NCBI RefSeq assembly: GCF_003347205.1
Contig: NZ_QQBJ01000012.1
Location: 62,001-126,000 of the forward strand
DNA: 64,000 bases
Source: Mycolicibacterium moriokaense
GTDB lineage: Bacteria; Actinomycetota; Actinomycetes; Mycobacteriales; Mycobacteriaceae
Direction: 5' to 3'
This document shows, piece by piece, positions 17,048 to 25,391 of this stretch. How positions within the stretch are numbered: position 1 is the stretch's first letter; each line of letters begins with the position of its first letter. Below the pieces are notes generated by a model. That model worked only from the letters and a program-made list of their open reading frames with translations. It made no database searches and was not told the origin of the DNA. The position numbers were made by a program, and so were the translations under genes.

Positions 17048-17386
17048 GTGGGTGATTCCGTGCTGCCGCCGAGCCGGTTCGGCGCGGGATACACCGCAGG
17101 GGCAGCGACAACGCAGGGAACAGCGGCGGTGACCAGACACGCTGCCGCCCCGAACCCCTCGGTAGAAAGGACCAACCGGTTAGCCGTGGCGTCATTCGTG
17201 CTGACCTTGCTGTTCGGCCCTTTCATGGTGCCGGCGACGGTGCCTATGGCGCTGGCGGCCCGAGCACAGAACAAGCACTCGGGCGAGGGCGGGACCGCGA
17301 TGGCCAACGCCGCGCTGATCGTCAGCGCCGTCTACGCATTGCTCGGCGTCGTGGTGGTGATCTTGGCCGTCCTCGTTGTGCGATAG
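17048..17386 (+). CDS. Small DUF4190-like membrane protein
   Basis: 112 residues from a GTG at 17048 that follows GAGGAG. A polar N-terminus carries the motif LPPSRFGAGY. Two membrane helices (about 52-72 and 88-110) flank the short loop ALAARAQNKHSGEGG, characteristic of DUF4190-type proteins. The same N-terminal motif (LPPSKYGAGY) opens the large membrane protein at 27284, suggesting a shared partner or sorting role. It is divergent from the RDD-EssC operon with a 156-bp gap, which includes GCAATCG/CGATTGC dyad arms at 16962-16968 and 16985-16991. Function unknown. Confidence 0.78.
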   Translation: MGDSVLPPSRFGAGYTAGAATTQGTAAVTRHAAAPNPSVERTNRLAVASFVLTLLFGPFMVPATVPMALAARAQNKHSGEGGTAMANAALIVSAVYALLGVVVVILAVLVVR

Positions 17387-17535
17387 CCGGCGATTGCGAA
17401 TCCGCTGCGGATGTCGACCGAATGACCGATATTGGTCCGGCAGTCAGCGTGTAATTATCTGTGGTAGTAATTAGCTGCTGGAGACGCAGGTGAACGACCG
17501 CTTTGCTCATGGCCGCGCCACGGCCTGCGGTTATT

Positions 17536-17554
17536 CACATTGTGACCAAATGTG
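17536..17554. promoter_or_regulatory. CACATT-N7-AATGTG dyad upstream of DUF7159 gene
   Basis: A perfect 6-bp inverted repeat with a 7-bp spacer lies 44 bp upstream of the DUF7159 start, inside a 211-bp gap that is AT-richer than its surroundings (TAATTA occurs twice near 17451-17473). It partly resembles a Crp-type TGTGA site but lacks the matching TCACA half. It could be an operator; no regulator is assigned. Confidence 0.3.
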
Positions 17555-17597
17555 TCCGCAGTAGCTGTGACATGCGGATTCGTCGAAGGGGAGGCCC

Positions 17598-19646
17598 GTG
17601 GACGCGGTTCTTGGGGTAGCGGTGTCTGGGCCGTCTGCGCGATTGGCGTTGGTCGGCGCCGAAGGCGTCCGCAGCGTCATCGACAGGTCCGAGGTGTCGC
17701 TGGCGGGTGACCCGGCCGAGCATCTGACGGAGACGATCGCGGGCACCGCTCAAGGTCTCGCCGCCGGCGGTCACCGGCTGGTGTCGACGCAGGTGGTCTG
17801 GCCTGACGAGGCCATGACCGCAGAGCTGCAGCAGTTGCTGACCAACGCGGGCGTCGCCGGAGTCTCGGTGGTTTCCGGGGCCGACGCGGCTACCGCGCTG
17901 GTGCGCAGCCTTCCCCAGGGCGGGGCGGGAAACGGTTCGGCTCTGCTGCTGGTCGACGAGGACACGGCGACCCTGTCGATAGTTGGCGCCGACGAGGTGA
18001 CGACCACGGTGGTGGCCGCCGAGCCGATCAACGGAACGGATGCGTTGACGGCATGCCGGTCGCTGCTGGAGCGCCTGAGCGAGGAACCGGGCTCCGCCGA
18101 CGACATATATCTGGTCGGTAACGCCGACGAAATCACCGCGTACGCCGATCAACTGCGTACCGAATCCCCGGTACCGCTTGCAGTGGCGGCAAATCCGTTC
18201 TACGCGCTCGCCGAGGGTGCGGCCTACGCGGCGCCGACGCTGGCGTCTTTCGACTCAGCAATGACAGTGGCAGGCCCACAGGCGGTTTCGCAGCTGGCGT
18301 ACTCGGAGGCCGATTCAGGTCCGCTGCCCATCGAAACAGGCAATTACGGTGACGCCGTTCCGATGCAGAGCGCAATGGCGCCGCTCAGCGCTGTCGCATA
18401 CGACGATCCCGAAGAGGTCGAAGAAGACTACGCTCCGCAAGGGCGGCCGCGGATGCTGCTGGTGGGCAGCACGATCGCCGGCATCGTGGTCGTTGGATTC
18501 GCGGCTACAGCGGTCGCAGTGGCTGTTTCGATTCGCCCTACGGCTGCCACCACGCCGCAGGCAACCGATCCATACGTCAGCACGCCCTATGACAAAGTGC
18601 TGCCCTACGTTCCTCAGCAGGAAATCGTCCCAGGACCCACCGGCCCGGTGCCTGCGGATCCAGCGCTGGCACCGAGCCCGGGATCGACCGGGCTCTCGGC
18701 GGGCGGCGGCGGAAGCCAGGGCGTCAGAACTGTCATCATCCAGAACGGAAATAAGGTCTCACCGCCGCCGGTCGAAGGGATTCCCGGTCCGATGCCCCAG
18801 CTGGGCGATCAGCCGGTCCCGGTGGGTGTCCCGGGTCAGCCCGGCTTCCAGATGCCGAATATCCCGATGCCGCAGATCAACCTCCCGGATATAAATATCT
18901 GGCCGCGAGAGCGGGGTAATGGTCCGGGGTCGATCAGCGACACGTTCAATGGACCTGGCGGAGCAGGCCAGTCACCGACTGCCGGTTGCCCGCCGCTGTG
19001 CCGCGATTTGCCTCTCGGTGACCCGCCGCCCCCACCACCTCCGCCTCCACCGCCACCAGAGAACAACGGACTCACCGGATCGGAAGGCGGCAGACAAAGC
19101 CTTTCGGGTGGGCAGGGCACGGGAAGCCAAAGCACTGGCGGTTCCGGTGCGAGCTCCGGCAATCCCGAAGGCTCGAATTCCGGCAGTTCGGGTTCGGGCT
19201 CCGGCAGTTCGGGTTCGGGCAGTTCGGGTTCGGGTTCGGGCTCCGGCGGTTCCGGTTCCGGTTCAGGCTCCGGCGGCCCGGTCCAGGAGGCGCCGGTTCA
19301 GCAGGCCCCGGTCCAGGAGGCGCCGGTCAAGGAGGTGCCGGTTCAGCAGGCCCCGGTCCAGGAGGCGCCGGTCCAGCAGGCGCCCGTCGAGCAGGCCCCG
19401 GTCCAGCAGGCGCCCGTCGAGCAGGCCCCCGCGCCTGCCCCCTCCGGGCCGTCCTTCAAGATTCCGTTCCTGGGGGGAGGTGGCGGCAGCGGCAGTGGCG
19501 GCGGGTCGTCGAGTTCCTCCGGCAGCGGCTCCGGCTCAACGCCCAGCGATTCCGGCTCGAGCGGTGATTCGGGCTCGAGCAGCGAATCGGGATCCGGCAG
19601 CGGGTCGGGAACCAAGCCACTGATCCCGTTCCTGCCGTTCGGGTAG
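17598..19646 (+). CDS. DUF7159 single-pass membrane protein with repetitive tail
   Basis: 682 residues from a GTG. Residues 1-190 are a DUF7159-type domain that opens with DAVLGVAVSGPSARLALVG, a family frequent in mycobacteria and resembling an actin/hexokinase-like fold start. One membrane helix spans about 290-315 (MLLVGSTIAGIVVV onward). The rest is probably extracytoplasmic: a Pro-rich segment, a run of about ten prolines near residue 478, Ser/Gly repeats, then PVQEAP/PVQQAP repeats and another Ser/Gly tract. It is paralogous to 31470-33269. It ends 7 bp before the convergent response regulator stop. Function unknown; a wall-spanning or envelope-sensing role is inferred from the topology. 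Confidence 0.8.
   Translation: MDAVLGVAVSGPSARLALVGAEGVRSVIDRSEVSLAGDPAEHLTETIAGTAQGLAAGGHRLVSTQVVWPDEAMTAELQQLLTNAGVAGVSVVSGADAATALVRSLPQGGAGNGSALLLVDEDTATLSIVGADEVTTTVVAAEPINGTDALTACRSLLERLSEEPGSADDIYLVGNADEITAYADQLRTESPVPLAVAANPFYALAEGAAYAAPTLASFDSAMTVAGPQAVSQLAYSEADSGPLPIETGNYGDAVPMQSAMAPLSAVAYDDPEEVEEDYAPQGRPRMLLVGSTIAGIVVVGFAATAVAVAVSIRPTAATTPQATDPYVSTPYDKVLPYVPQQEIVPGPTGPVPADPALAPSPGSTGLSAGGGGSQGVRTVIIQNGNKVSPPPVEGIPGPMPQLGDQPVPVGVPGQPGFQMPNIPMPQINLPDINIWPRERGNGPGSISDTFNGPGGAGQSPTAGCPPLCRDLPLGDPPPPPPPPPPPPENNGLTGSEGGRQSLSGGQGTGSQSTGGSGASSGNPEGSNSGSSGSGSGSSGSGSSGSGSGSGGSGSGSGSGGPVQEAPVQQAPVQEAPVKEVPVQQAPVQEAPVQQAPVEQAPVQQAPVEQAPAPAPSGPSFKIPFLGGGGGSGSGGGSSSSSGSGSGSTPSDSGSSGDSGSSSESGSGSGSGTKPLIPFLPFG
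19176..19437 (+). repeat. Coding Ser/Gly and PVQ[EQ]AP tandem repeats
   Basis: Within the DUF7159 gene, 19176-19275 encodes SGSGS-type dipeptide repeats. 19278-19437 encodes about nine six-residue units of the form P-V-[QEK]-[EQ]-[AV]-P. The high DNA identity of the units makes length variation between strains likely. Confidence 0.8.
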
Positions 19647-19653
19647 CGGACCG

Positions 19654-20331
19654 TCAGAGGTCGTTGAGGCTCAGGATGCCATCCTCAACGGCACGGGCCA
19701 GCAATGCCGACTTGGTCGGCGCGGGCCTCCCCACCGCGGCGTACTTGGCCCGCGCGCGCTGCAAATGAGTACGCACGGTGGTGGGCGCGATGTACAAGCG
19801 CTTGCCGACGAGTTCTTTGCTCTCCGTTTGGAACCAGGCGACCAGCACCTCCTTCTCGCGATCCGACAGCTTGGTGCGACCCTGGGTTCGGTCGTTGAGC
19901 ACGGCCTTGGCCATCCGGGGTCCCATGTACGGAGTGCCGGAGTGCGCGGCGTGAATGGCGTCGATCAGATGTCGCTTGCCCTCCGACTTCACCAGGTAGG
20001 TGACCGCGCCCATCTCCAGGGAGCTGAGGATCACCTCGTCGGCGGTGAGATGCGAGTACACGATGACGCGCTGTCCCGCGTCGCACAGTTTCCGCAGCGT
20101 GTTGAAATCGGGACGACTGCCTTCGATCTGAAGATCGAGCAAGACGACGTCTACGTCGTCGGGGGTGTTCGGATAGCGCTCAAAGAATTCCCCCGGCGAA
20201 AGAAAGCTGCCGACAAGCTCTATGGGCGGATCGGCATCGACGCACCAGGCCTCGACGCCGGCGTGCACCACGTCGTGGTCATCGATCATCGCCACCGTCG
20301 CCGGGGCCTGCGATCCCCACTCAGATGTCAT
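19654..20331 (-). CDS. NarL/FixJ-type response regulator
   Basis: 225 residues from the ATG at 20331. The receiver domain (about 12-135) has acidic residues IDDHD, the phospho-acceptor Asp in VVLLDLQ, and Lys in YLVKSEG. The LuxR-type helix-turn-helix (about 160-220) has LSDREKEVL and PTTVRTHLQRARAKY. It is divergent from the sensor-kinase gene starting at 20483, and the two almost certainly form a two-component pair. In-frame ATG codons further upstream (for example in QMKTPLFG) exist but add an unstructured leader. It probably regulates the surrounding island, though no direct evidence is visible. Confidence 0.87.
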   Translation of the reverse strand: MTSEWGSQAPATVAMIDDHDVVHAGVEAWCVDADPPIELVGSFLSPGEFFERYPNTPDDVDVVLLDLQIEGSRPDFNTLRKLCDAGQRVIVYSHLTADEVILSSLEMGAVTYLVKSEGKRHLIDAIHAAHSGTPYMGPRMAKAVLNDRTQGRTKLSDREKEVLVAWFQTESKELVGKRLYIAPTTVRTHLQRARAKYAAVGRPAPTKSALLARAVEDGILSLNDL

Positions 20332-20482
20332 GGCCTCGAGTTCTCCTCCCACTGTCGAACCCGGTCGCTCACCCTTTCCCTGTCCGGCGCCGGATTGCCC
20401 GAAAAGCGGCGTCTTCATCTGGCCATCTCGATGATTGCAGTGCCGCAAACATTCGGGGGCAGATTTGCAATTGGCGCAGTAT

Positions 20483-22753
20483 ATGGCTGACCTCGCCCCT
20501 TCGGGAGCTGGCACCGCGCCGGCAGACGTATCGCAACGTCAGCTGATGCGGCGGGCGACGACCGTCGGCTTGTTGATGCGGAACACGGTCAACTTTGTGG
20601 TGTCTGTTGTCGCACTTGCCGATCCTGCGGCGCCGACGCGCCCGCTGGGCTCTTGGCTGTTCTTAGCGCTCGCTGTGTGGTCGCTGTACCGTGTCGCCAC
20701 ACGCCTACATCGCGGCGTGCTCGTCGCTGTCGATTACGCGTTCGTGCTGGCCGTTTGCGCTGCGATCCCCGCCTTGGTGACCGACCAGGAGTTCTTCCAG
20801 CACAACAGTGCGCCGCAGGCGATTGCGGGAACCGCGGTGATCAGCTTTGCGGTGGTGATGCCCGCACGCATCAGCTTTCTGATGACTGTCGGCATCGCTG
20901 CCACCTACGCGTGGGGCGCCGCCCGGATAGCCGGCTGGGAGCATGTCGGTGACATCGGGGCGATCTACTACTTCTTCCTGCAGTGGACGACTGCGGGGCT
21001 GATCCGGCTGATGCTGCTGCGCGTCGCAGCGGCAGTCGACCGGGTCGGCAGTGATCGCGAGGCGGCTGCGGTGAACCAGCAGGTAACTGAGGCGGTCAGG
21101 GACTACGAGCGCGAACAGCTTGCGTTGCTGCATGACACCGCGGCGTCAACGTTGTTGATGGTCGGGCAGGGTGCGCGGCTGCCGCCGCGTCGGTTGGCTG
21201 CACAGGCGCGGCGGGATCTGGAAGTGCTGCACGAGGGGCCGTGGATCGCGCCGCCCACCCGTGTCGAGCTGGTGTCGGCGCTACATCAGTGTGCCGAACA
21301 TCTGACGACGCCCGTCGAATTCACCGGGCTGGCGCGGGTGTGGGTGAAAGGTGATGCGGCGCAGGCGGTTATCGCAGCAGCCAGAGAGGTGATGAACAAC
21401 GTGGACCGACACGCCGAGGCGGCGAGGCTGACGGTTGCGGTGTCAGCGGCTTCGGTGACGCTGCGCGATGACGGGGTGGGGTTCGATCCGTCCGCGCCGC
21501 GCAGCGGGCGCGGTGTCACCGACTCGATCGTCGGCCGGATGGCCCGCGCGGGCGGTGCAGTCGACATCGACTCGGCACCGGGATCGGGCACTGTCACCGA
21601 ATTGCGCTGGGCGACCGAACAAACCGATGCCACGCCGGATGGGCCAATGGGCGATCCCGATCGGTTGATCGAGCGCATCAGGACACGCTATGGCCTGGCC
21701 ATCACCATCTTTGCGATCGCCAATCTCGCCGTCACGGTGCCGTTCGCCGTGATGTCTGCCGACCATCCGGCGGGACAGCTGGCAGCGGGCGTCGCTGCGG
21801 CGGTCAGCGCGCTGACCGCGTTGCCGGGAATCCTGCGGCGGCGGTGGGAGTTGGCGCGTGTTGCCGCCGTGATTCTGCTGGTGGTTGCGGTTGTCCAGCC
21901 ATTTCTGCTGTCAGCGGAATATGTTGGCGGTCAGTATAACTGGACACAAAGCACCATCGGCTGGTGTGTGCTGCCGCTGCTACTGGGGCTGCCGACGCGG
22001 ACCGGTCTCGGGATTCTGGTTTTTTATTGGGTGGCTGGAGCGGTCGCGGCGTTCGTCTGCAATCCGTCAGTGGAGATGCTGGTCAACATCGGTCTCGGCA
22101 CTGCGAGCATTCTGAGCGTGCAACTGTTCGCGTTGATGTTCAACGGGCTGATGCGCGACGCCGCTGCCGACGCGCAGGCGGAGACGCAGACGCGACGCCG
22201 TCTGGTGCTGGGCGACATCGTTGCCCAGGCGTTGCGCGCCGAATACCAACGCCGCTACGCCAAGCTCGTCGACAACGTCGTGCCACTGCTGAAGAGGCTG
22301 GGGGACGAAGGCGAGGTGGACGACGGCCTCCGGCGCAGTGCCAGGGCCGAATCTCGGCGGCTTCGAGCGTTGTTCGATCAGGCGACGACGTTCGACAACC
22401 CGCTGATGCAGCAGGTGCGTCCGCTGATCGACGCGGCGGAGGCGCGGCAGGTCGACGTGGTGGTCGACGTCGCGGGCGACCTGCCCGATCTCACCGGAGT
22501 GGACATCTTCGGGCTGGTAGATCAGCTGGCGACGATTCTGCCTGAGGCGACGACGTCGGTCCGGCTCGTCGTATCCGCGACGATGGAGGAGATCACCGCC
22601 AGCGTCGTGTGCCCACGGACGCCGGCGATTGTCGCCCTGGCCACGAAGATGGCGGACGACGACGTCGAGATTGTCTCGTCCGATGATTCTGTATGGTTCC
22701 TGATCGGTTGCAGGTCGACGGACCGACAGCGCTCAGCGCGGCCTTCTGGCTAA
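20483..22753 (+). CDS. Double-module sensor histidine kinase
   Basis: About 756 residues. The first half has membrane helices (about 20-180), a HisKA_3-type H-box LLHDTAASTLL and an HATPase with NNVDRHAE (N box) and DDGVGFDP (G1). The second half repeats the plan: five or so membrane helices (about 410-560), a helical linker beginning GDIVAQALRAEYQRRY with no clear phospho-acceptor His, and a degenerate HATPase-like region. So one active kinase module is fused to one decayed or sensory module. It is paired with the divergent LuxR-type regulator 151 bp away. The ATG at 20483 is the likely start. Confidence 0.82.
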   Translation: MADLAPSGAGTAPADVSQRQLMRRATTVGLLMRNTVNFVVSVVALADPAAPTRPLGSWLFLALAVWSLYRVATRLHRGVLVAVDYAFVLAVCAAIPALVTDQEFFQHNSAPQAIAGTAVISFAVVMPARISFLMTVGIAATYAWGAARIAGWEHVGDIGAIYYFFLQWTTAGLIRLMLLRVAAAVDRVGSDREAAAVNQQVTEAVRDYEREQLALLHDTAASTLLMVGQGARLPPRRLAAQARRDLEVLHEGPWIAPPTRVELVSALHQCAEHLTTPVEFTGLARVWVKGDAAQAVIAAAREVMNNVDRHAEAARLTVAVSAASVTLRDDGVGFDPSAPRSGRGVTDSIVGRMARAGGAVDIDSAPGSGTVTELRWATEQTDATPDGPMGDPDRLIERIRTRYGLAITIFAIANLAVTVPFAVMSADHPAGQLAAGVAAAVSALTALPGILRRRWELARVAAVILLVVAVVQPFLLSAEYVGGQYNWTQSTIGWCVLPLLLGLPTRTGLGILVFYWVAGAVAAFVCNPSVEMLVNIGLGTASILSVQLFALMFNGLMRDAAADAQAETQTRRRLVLGDIVAQALRAEYQRRYAKLVDNVVPLLKRLGDEGEVDDGLRRSARAESRRLRALFDQATTFDNPLMQQVRPLIDAAEARQVDVVVDVAGDLPDLTGVDIFGLVDQLATILPEATTSVRLVVSATMEEITASVVCPRTPAIVALATKMADDDVEIVSSDDSVWFLIGCRSTDRQRSARPSG

Positions 22754-22756
22754 GAT
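22747..22756 (+). promoter_or_regulatory. Promoter-like TGGCTAAGAT
   Basis: It overlaps the stop of the sensor kinase gene and lies upstream of the truncated WXG100 reading frame. It is followed by CACTCG, as is the related element at 23334. It fits a TANNNT -10 (TAAGAT). Confidence 0.35.
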
Positions 22757-22799
22757 CTTCAACACTCGGATAGTGGCTGTGACAGTGGGGGAGGTTTCG

Positions 22800-22919
22800 G
22801 TGTCGGGCTACTTCGGTGGTGATCCCGACCAGATGCGCACGCTCGCCAAGACATTCGATCAGGTCGCGAGCAGGCTGGAGGCCATCGGCGGCGAGTCGCT
22901 AAGCGCGCACCTGGACTTC
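22800..22919 (+). pseudogene. Truncated WXG100 gene (5' part only)
   Basis: A GTG with a strong GGGGGAGG site starts a frame whose first 40 codons match the N-terminal helix of the island's WXG100 proteins (YFGGDPDQMRTLAKTFDQ; compare YFGQDVEQVRQLAGQL at 11714). The expected W-x-G turn and second helix are absent. The frame runs on to 23174 but as antisense of the convergent secreted-protein gene, so that extension is not meaningful. It is most simply a WXG100 gene cut by a rearrangement. Confidence 0.65.
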
Positions 22920-23249
22920 GTCCGCGCCGCGCGTACAACTCGTCGTGTACCCGTAGCCCGCGGCGGCCGCGGATGTCGGCGATGCGCACAGCCAGCCGTC
23001 GAACTCGGCCGACCAGGTGTTGCCCTGGTGAGGGAGGTCGGGGTCGTTCAGGTACCGGTCGATGATGCCCATCGCGGCAGCACACGAGAGGTTGCCGGCG
23101 ATGATTTCGACGGTGCCGCCGGCGCCGGTCTGAGGATAGGTGACAACACCGCAAGAGCTGCCGGGATCGCTTAGCGAGACGGCAACGGGTGACATGGTGA
23201 GGCCGACGATCAGGACGGCGGCCACGCCCAGACAGGGGCGAATCGACAT
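22899..23249 (-). CDS. Small secreted protein
   Basis: 116 residues. A signal peptide (MSIRPCLGVAAVLIVGLTM, cleavage after about 25-28) is followed by a small domain with four to five cysteines (C near 33, 56, 88, 105) and aromatic residues, suggesting a disulfide-bonded extracellular protein. The family is not recognised. It converges on and overlaps the truncated WXG100 fragment, so it may have arrived with the rearrangement that cut that gene. Its upstream region (23250-23398) faces the next gene. Confidence 0.65.
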   Translation of the reverse strand: MSIRPCLGVAAVLIVGLTMSPVAVSLSDPGSSCGVVTYPQTGAGGTVEIIAGNLSCAAAMGIIDRYLNDPDLPHQGNTWSAEFDGWLCASPTSAAAAGYGYTTSCTRGADEVQVRA

Positions 23250-23333
23250 GAGCTGACGATACGGCGTTGTCGGCGAAATTTGCTCGAATGAACTGATGTC
23301 GGTCGATGGAATGACACCGATGGGGCTGAGATC

Positions 23334-23343
23334 TGGCTAATAT
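23334..23343 (+). promoter_or_regulatory. Promoter-like TGGCTAATAT
   Basis: TAATAT is a good mycobacterial -10 hexamer, 56 bp upstream of the ATG at 23399. The surrounding TCTGGCTAATATC and following CACTCG closely match the element at 22747. Confidence 0.45.
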
Positions 23344-23398
23344 CGACGCACTCGAAAGTTGCTGCGGAGGTGACCGCAGCGTTCATCCAGGGGGTTCG

Positions 23399-23655
23399 AT
23401 GAACCGGACAGTGCGCCTCGCTCTCTACTCGATGATCGCAGGGTTCGCGGCCGGCGGAATGGCATCGGCCGGTGCCGAGCCGAGCGGAGTGATCGACTGC
23501 GGAAGCACTATGCCACGCGTACCGCCCTCGATGGATTCAGCCGATCGATGCAACAGGAGGCCGGTGGGGTGACGATCGGTGACGTGCAGTGCATGAGCGG
23601 CGCCGATCGGTACGTGCCGTTCATGGGCTCGGGAGTAGGACTGCGTACACCGTGA
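23399..23655 (+). pseudogene. Probable frameshifted small secreted protein gene
   Basis: The ATG frame encodes a signal peptide (MNRTVRLALYSMIAGFAAGG) and mature start AEPSGVIDCGS, then becomes Arg/Pro-rich and stops at 23572. A second frame, open from before 23461, reads TALDGFSRSMQQEAGG, then VTIGDVQCMSGADRY, and stops at 23655. That stop overlaps the GTG of the next lipoprotein by 4 bp, as expected of a real upstream cistron. A frameshift between about 23490 and 23520 would join both parts into one protein of about 85 residues with paired cysteines. A base error in the sequence could also explain it. Confidence 0.55.
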
Positions 23656-25391
23656 TCACCACCCGTGTCCTGGGCGCGGTCCTTGCCGTCGGGGCGCTCC
23701 TGTTGGCCGGTTGCGGTGCGCGCGATGGGTCATCGGGTAATCCAGAAGCGCAGGGCCGTCAAGCCGCGCCGGTGCCGACGGTCCTGATCGTCGACGCATC
23801 GGGGTCGATGAACGACACGGACGCCCCCGGTCCTCGCATCGATGCGGCCAAGATGGCCGCGCAGGCGTTCGTCGATGCGATGCCCGACGATTCCACAATG
23901 GCGCTCACGACCTATGGCACGGGCACAGGGTCGACCGATGCGGAGAAGAATGCCGGCTGCCAGGACGTGAGAACGCTTGTCACGCTTGGCCGTCTGAACC
24001 GCGACATGATGAGTTCGCAGATCTCGGGGCTCCGCGCGTCGGGATACACGCCGATCAGTCTGGCACTGCAGAGGGCAGTCGAACTGCTGCCAACCGATGC
24101 CTCGCCGCAGGCGATCGTACTGGTCTCCGACGGTGAGGACACTTGCGGGGCGCCGCCGTGCGACGCTGCCGCCGAAGCGAAGAGGACCCATCCCGGCCTC
24201 ACGATCTCGACGATCGGCTTCAAGACCGAAGGCGAAGCCAGCGCGCAGCTGGGTTGCATCGCCTCGGCGACCGGTGGCTTGTTCGTCCAGGCCGGAAACG
24301 CCAACCAGTTGGCGGCCCGGTTGACCGCGGTGCAGAACGTATCCGAGGCCAAGGGGGCGTTGACGTCGTCAGGAATCGACGACATCACGTTGGGCATGTC
24401 GGCTGACGAAATCCGAAGACTGCACGGCGACTTCCCCGGTGTGGGGTCAACGGGTTCGGTGACCGTGGTGTACGTCGACTGCGATATGACGTTCGTCGAC
24501 GGTGTGCTGAATTCAATTGCGCCGCATGACGGTGGCCGCACCATCGACGGAGTTCGGCCGGGAAGCTTGATCGGAAAGGCGGTCGAGCTGTACGGGAAGC
24601 CGGTGACAACCGAGACGAACAACGACGGCAGCCACAGCGTCATCTTCGGCGTCGACGAGAATACCGATTTCGGTTACCGGATCCTTGTCGACCGTTATGC
24701 CGTCGGCGACGACGGCACGATCTCGGGCCTGGTCAAGACGATCGTGCTGTGCCGGTGTGCGCCGCATCCGGCAGTCGGCACCGGCCCGGTGGGCGGGTCG
24801 GGATCCCCGGGGTCCGAGCCCGAGATAGTCGTGCTGAAACCCGTCGACTCGCGGGGCAACGTCCAGCCCGGATGGTCCAAGGATGACAGTCGCCGCGACA
24901 CCCCGATCGATTGTGCTGTCGTCGGTAAGGCGTACCCATCCCGGTATGACGTCACCACGGGGGTCCTGTCGTGTGGCGCGACCGCGGACTCGGCTGACGC
25001 CTGCTGGCCGACAGCGGGCGGAAATTATCTGCTGTGCCTGCAGGATCCGTTCACCACTACGCTGTCGTTGATCGCGGCCACTGGCGCCACGGCACCTCTG
25101 GAAGCGCTGACAGGAGACCCGGCTCCGATGGCACTCGTGCTGGACGACGGCACGCAGTGCAGGGTCCGGATCGGCGGCGCCTGGCCCTTCCCGGTCGAGC
25201 AACCCGACTGGGTGGGCTATTACTCGTGCAAAGGAGCGGACTTCAGCGCTATCTGGGCGCCGACGAGCAACGGTCCTGACTACTCGGGAATCGGCAAGGG
25301 GCCAGACGGCTGGACGGTGTGGGTGGGTCCGTCCGACGGGCACTTGGTGCAGCACAAAGTGAAGACCGCGTACTTCGTGGGGATGGCATGA
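23652..25391 (+). CDS. VWA-domain lipoprotein
   Basis: 579 residues from the GTG at 23652. The lipobox is LLLAGC (Cys near 22). Residues 40-230 are a von Willebrand A domain with an intact metal site: DASGSMND, Thr in GYTPIS, and Asp in VSDGEDTC. Residues 240-380 form a small alpha/beta domain, then comes a Gly/Pro linker and a Cys-rich C-terminal region (about 430-575). Envelope-anchored VWA proteins usually bind a partner protein through metal. It overlaps the next lipoprotein gene by 4 bp (ATGA), so the two are probably co-expressed and may form a complex. Confidence 0.83.
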   Translation: MITTRVLGAVLAVGALLLAGCGARDGSSGNPEAQGRQAAPVPTVLIVDASGSMNDTDAPGPRIDAAKMAAQAFVDAMPDDSTMALTTYGTGTGSTDAEKNAGCQDVRTLVTLGRLNRDMMSSQISGLRASGYTPISLALQRAVELLPTDASPQAIVLVSDGEDTCGAPPCDAAAEAKRTHPGLTISTIGFKTEGEASAQLGCIASATGGLFVQAGNANQLAARLTAVQNVSEAKGALTSSGIDDITLGMSADEIRRLHGDFPGVGSTGSVTVVYVDCDMTFVDGVLNSIAPHDGGRTIDGVRPGSLIGKAVELYGKPVTTETNNDGSHSVIFGVDENTDFGYRILVDRYAVGDDGTISGLVKTIVLCRCAPHPAVGTGPVGGSGSPGSEPEIVVLKPVDSRGNVQPGWSKDDSRRDTPIDCAVVGKAYPSRYDVTTGVLSCGATADSADACWPTAGGNYLLCLQDPFTTTLSLIAATGATAPLEALTGDPAPMALVLDDGTQCRVRIGGAWPFPVEQPDWVGYYSCKGADFSAIWAPTSNGPDYSGIGKGPDGWTVWVGPSDGHLVQHKVKTAYFVGMA

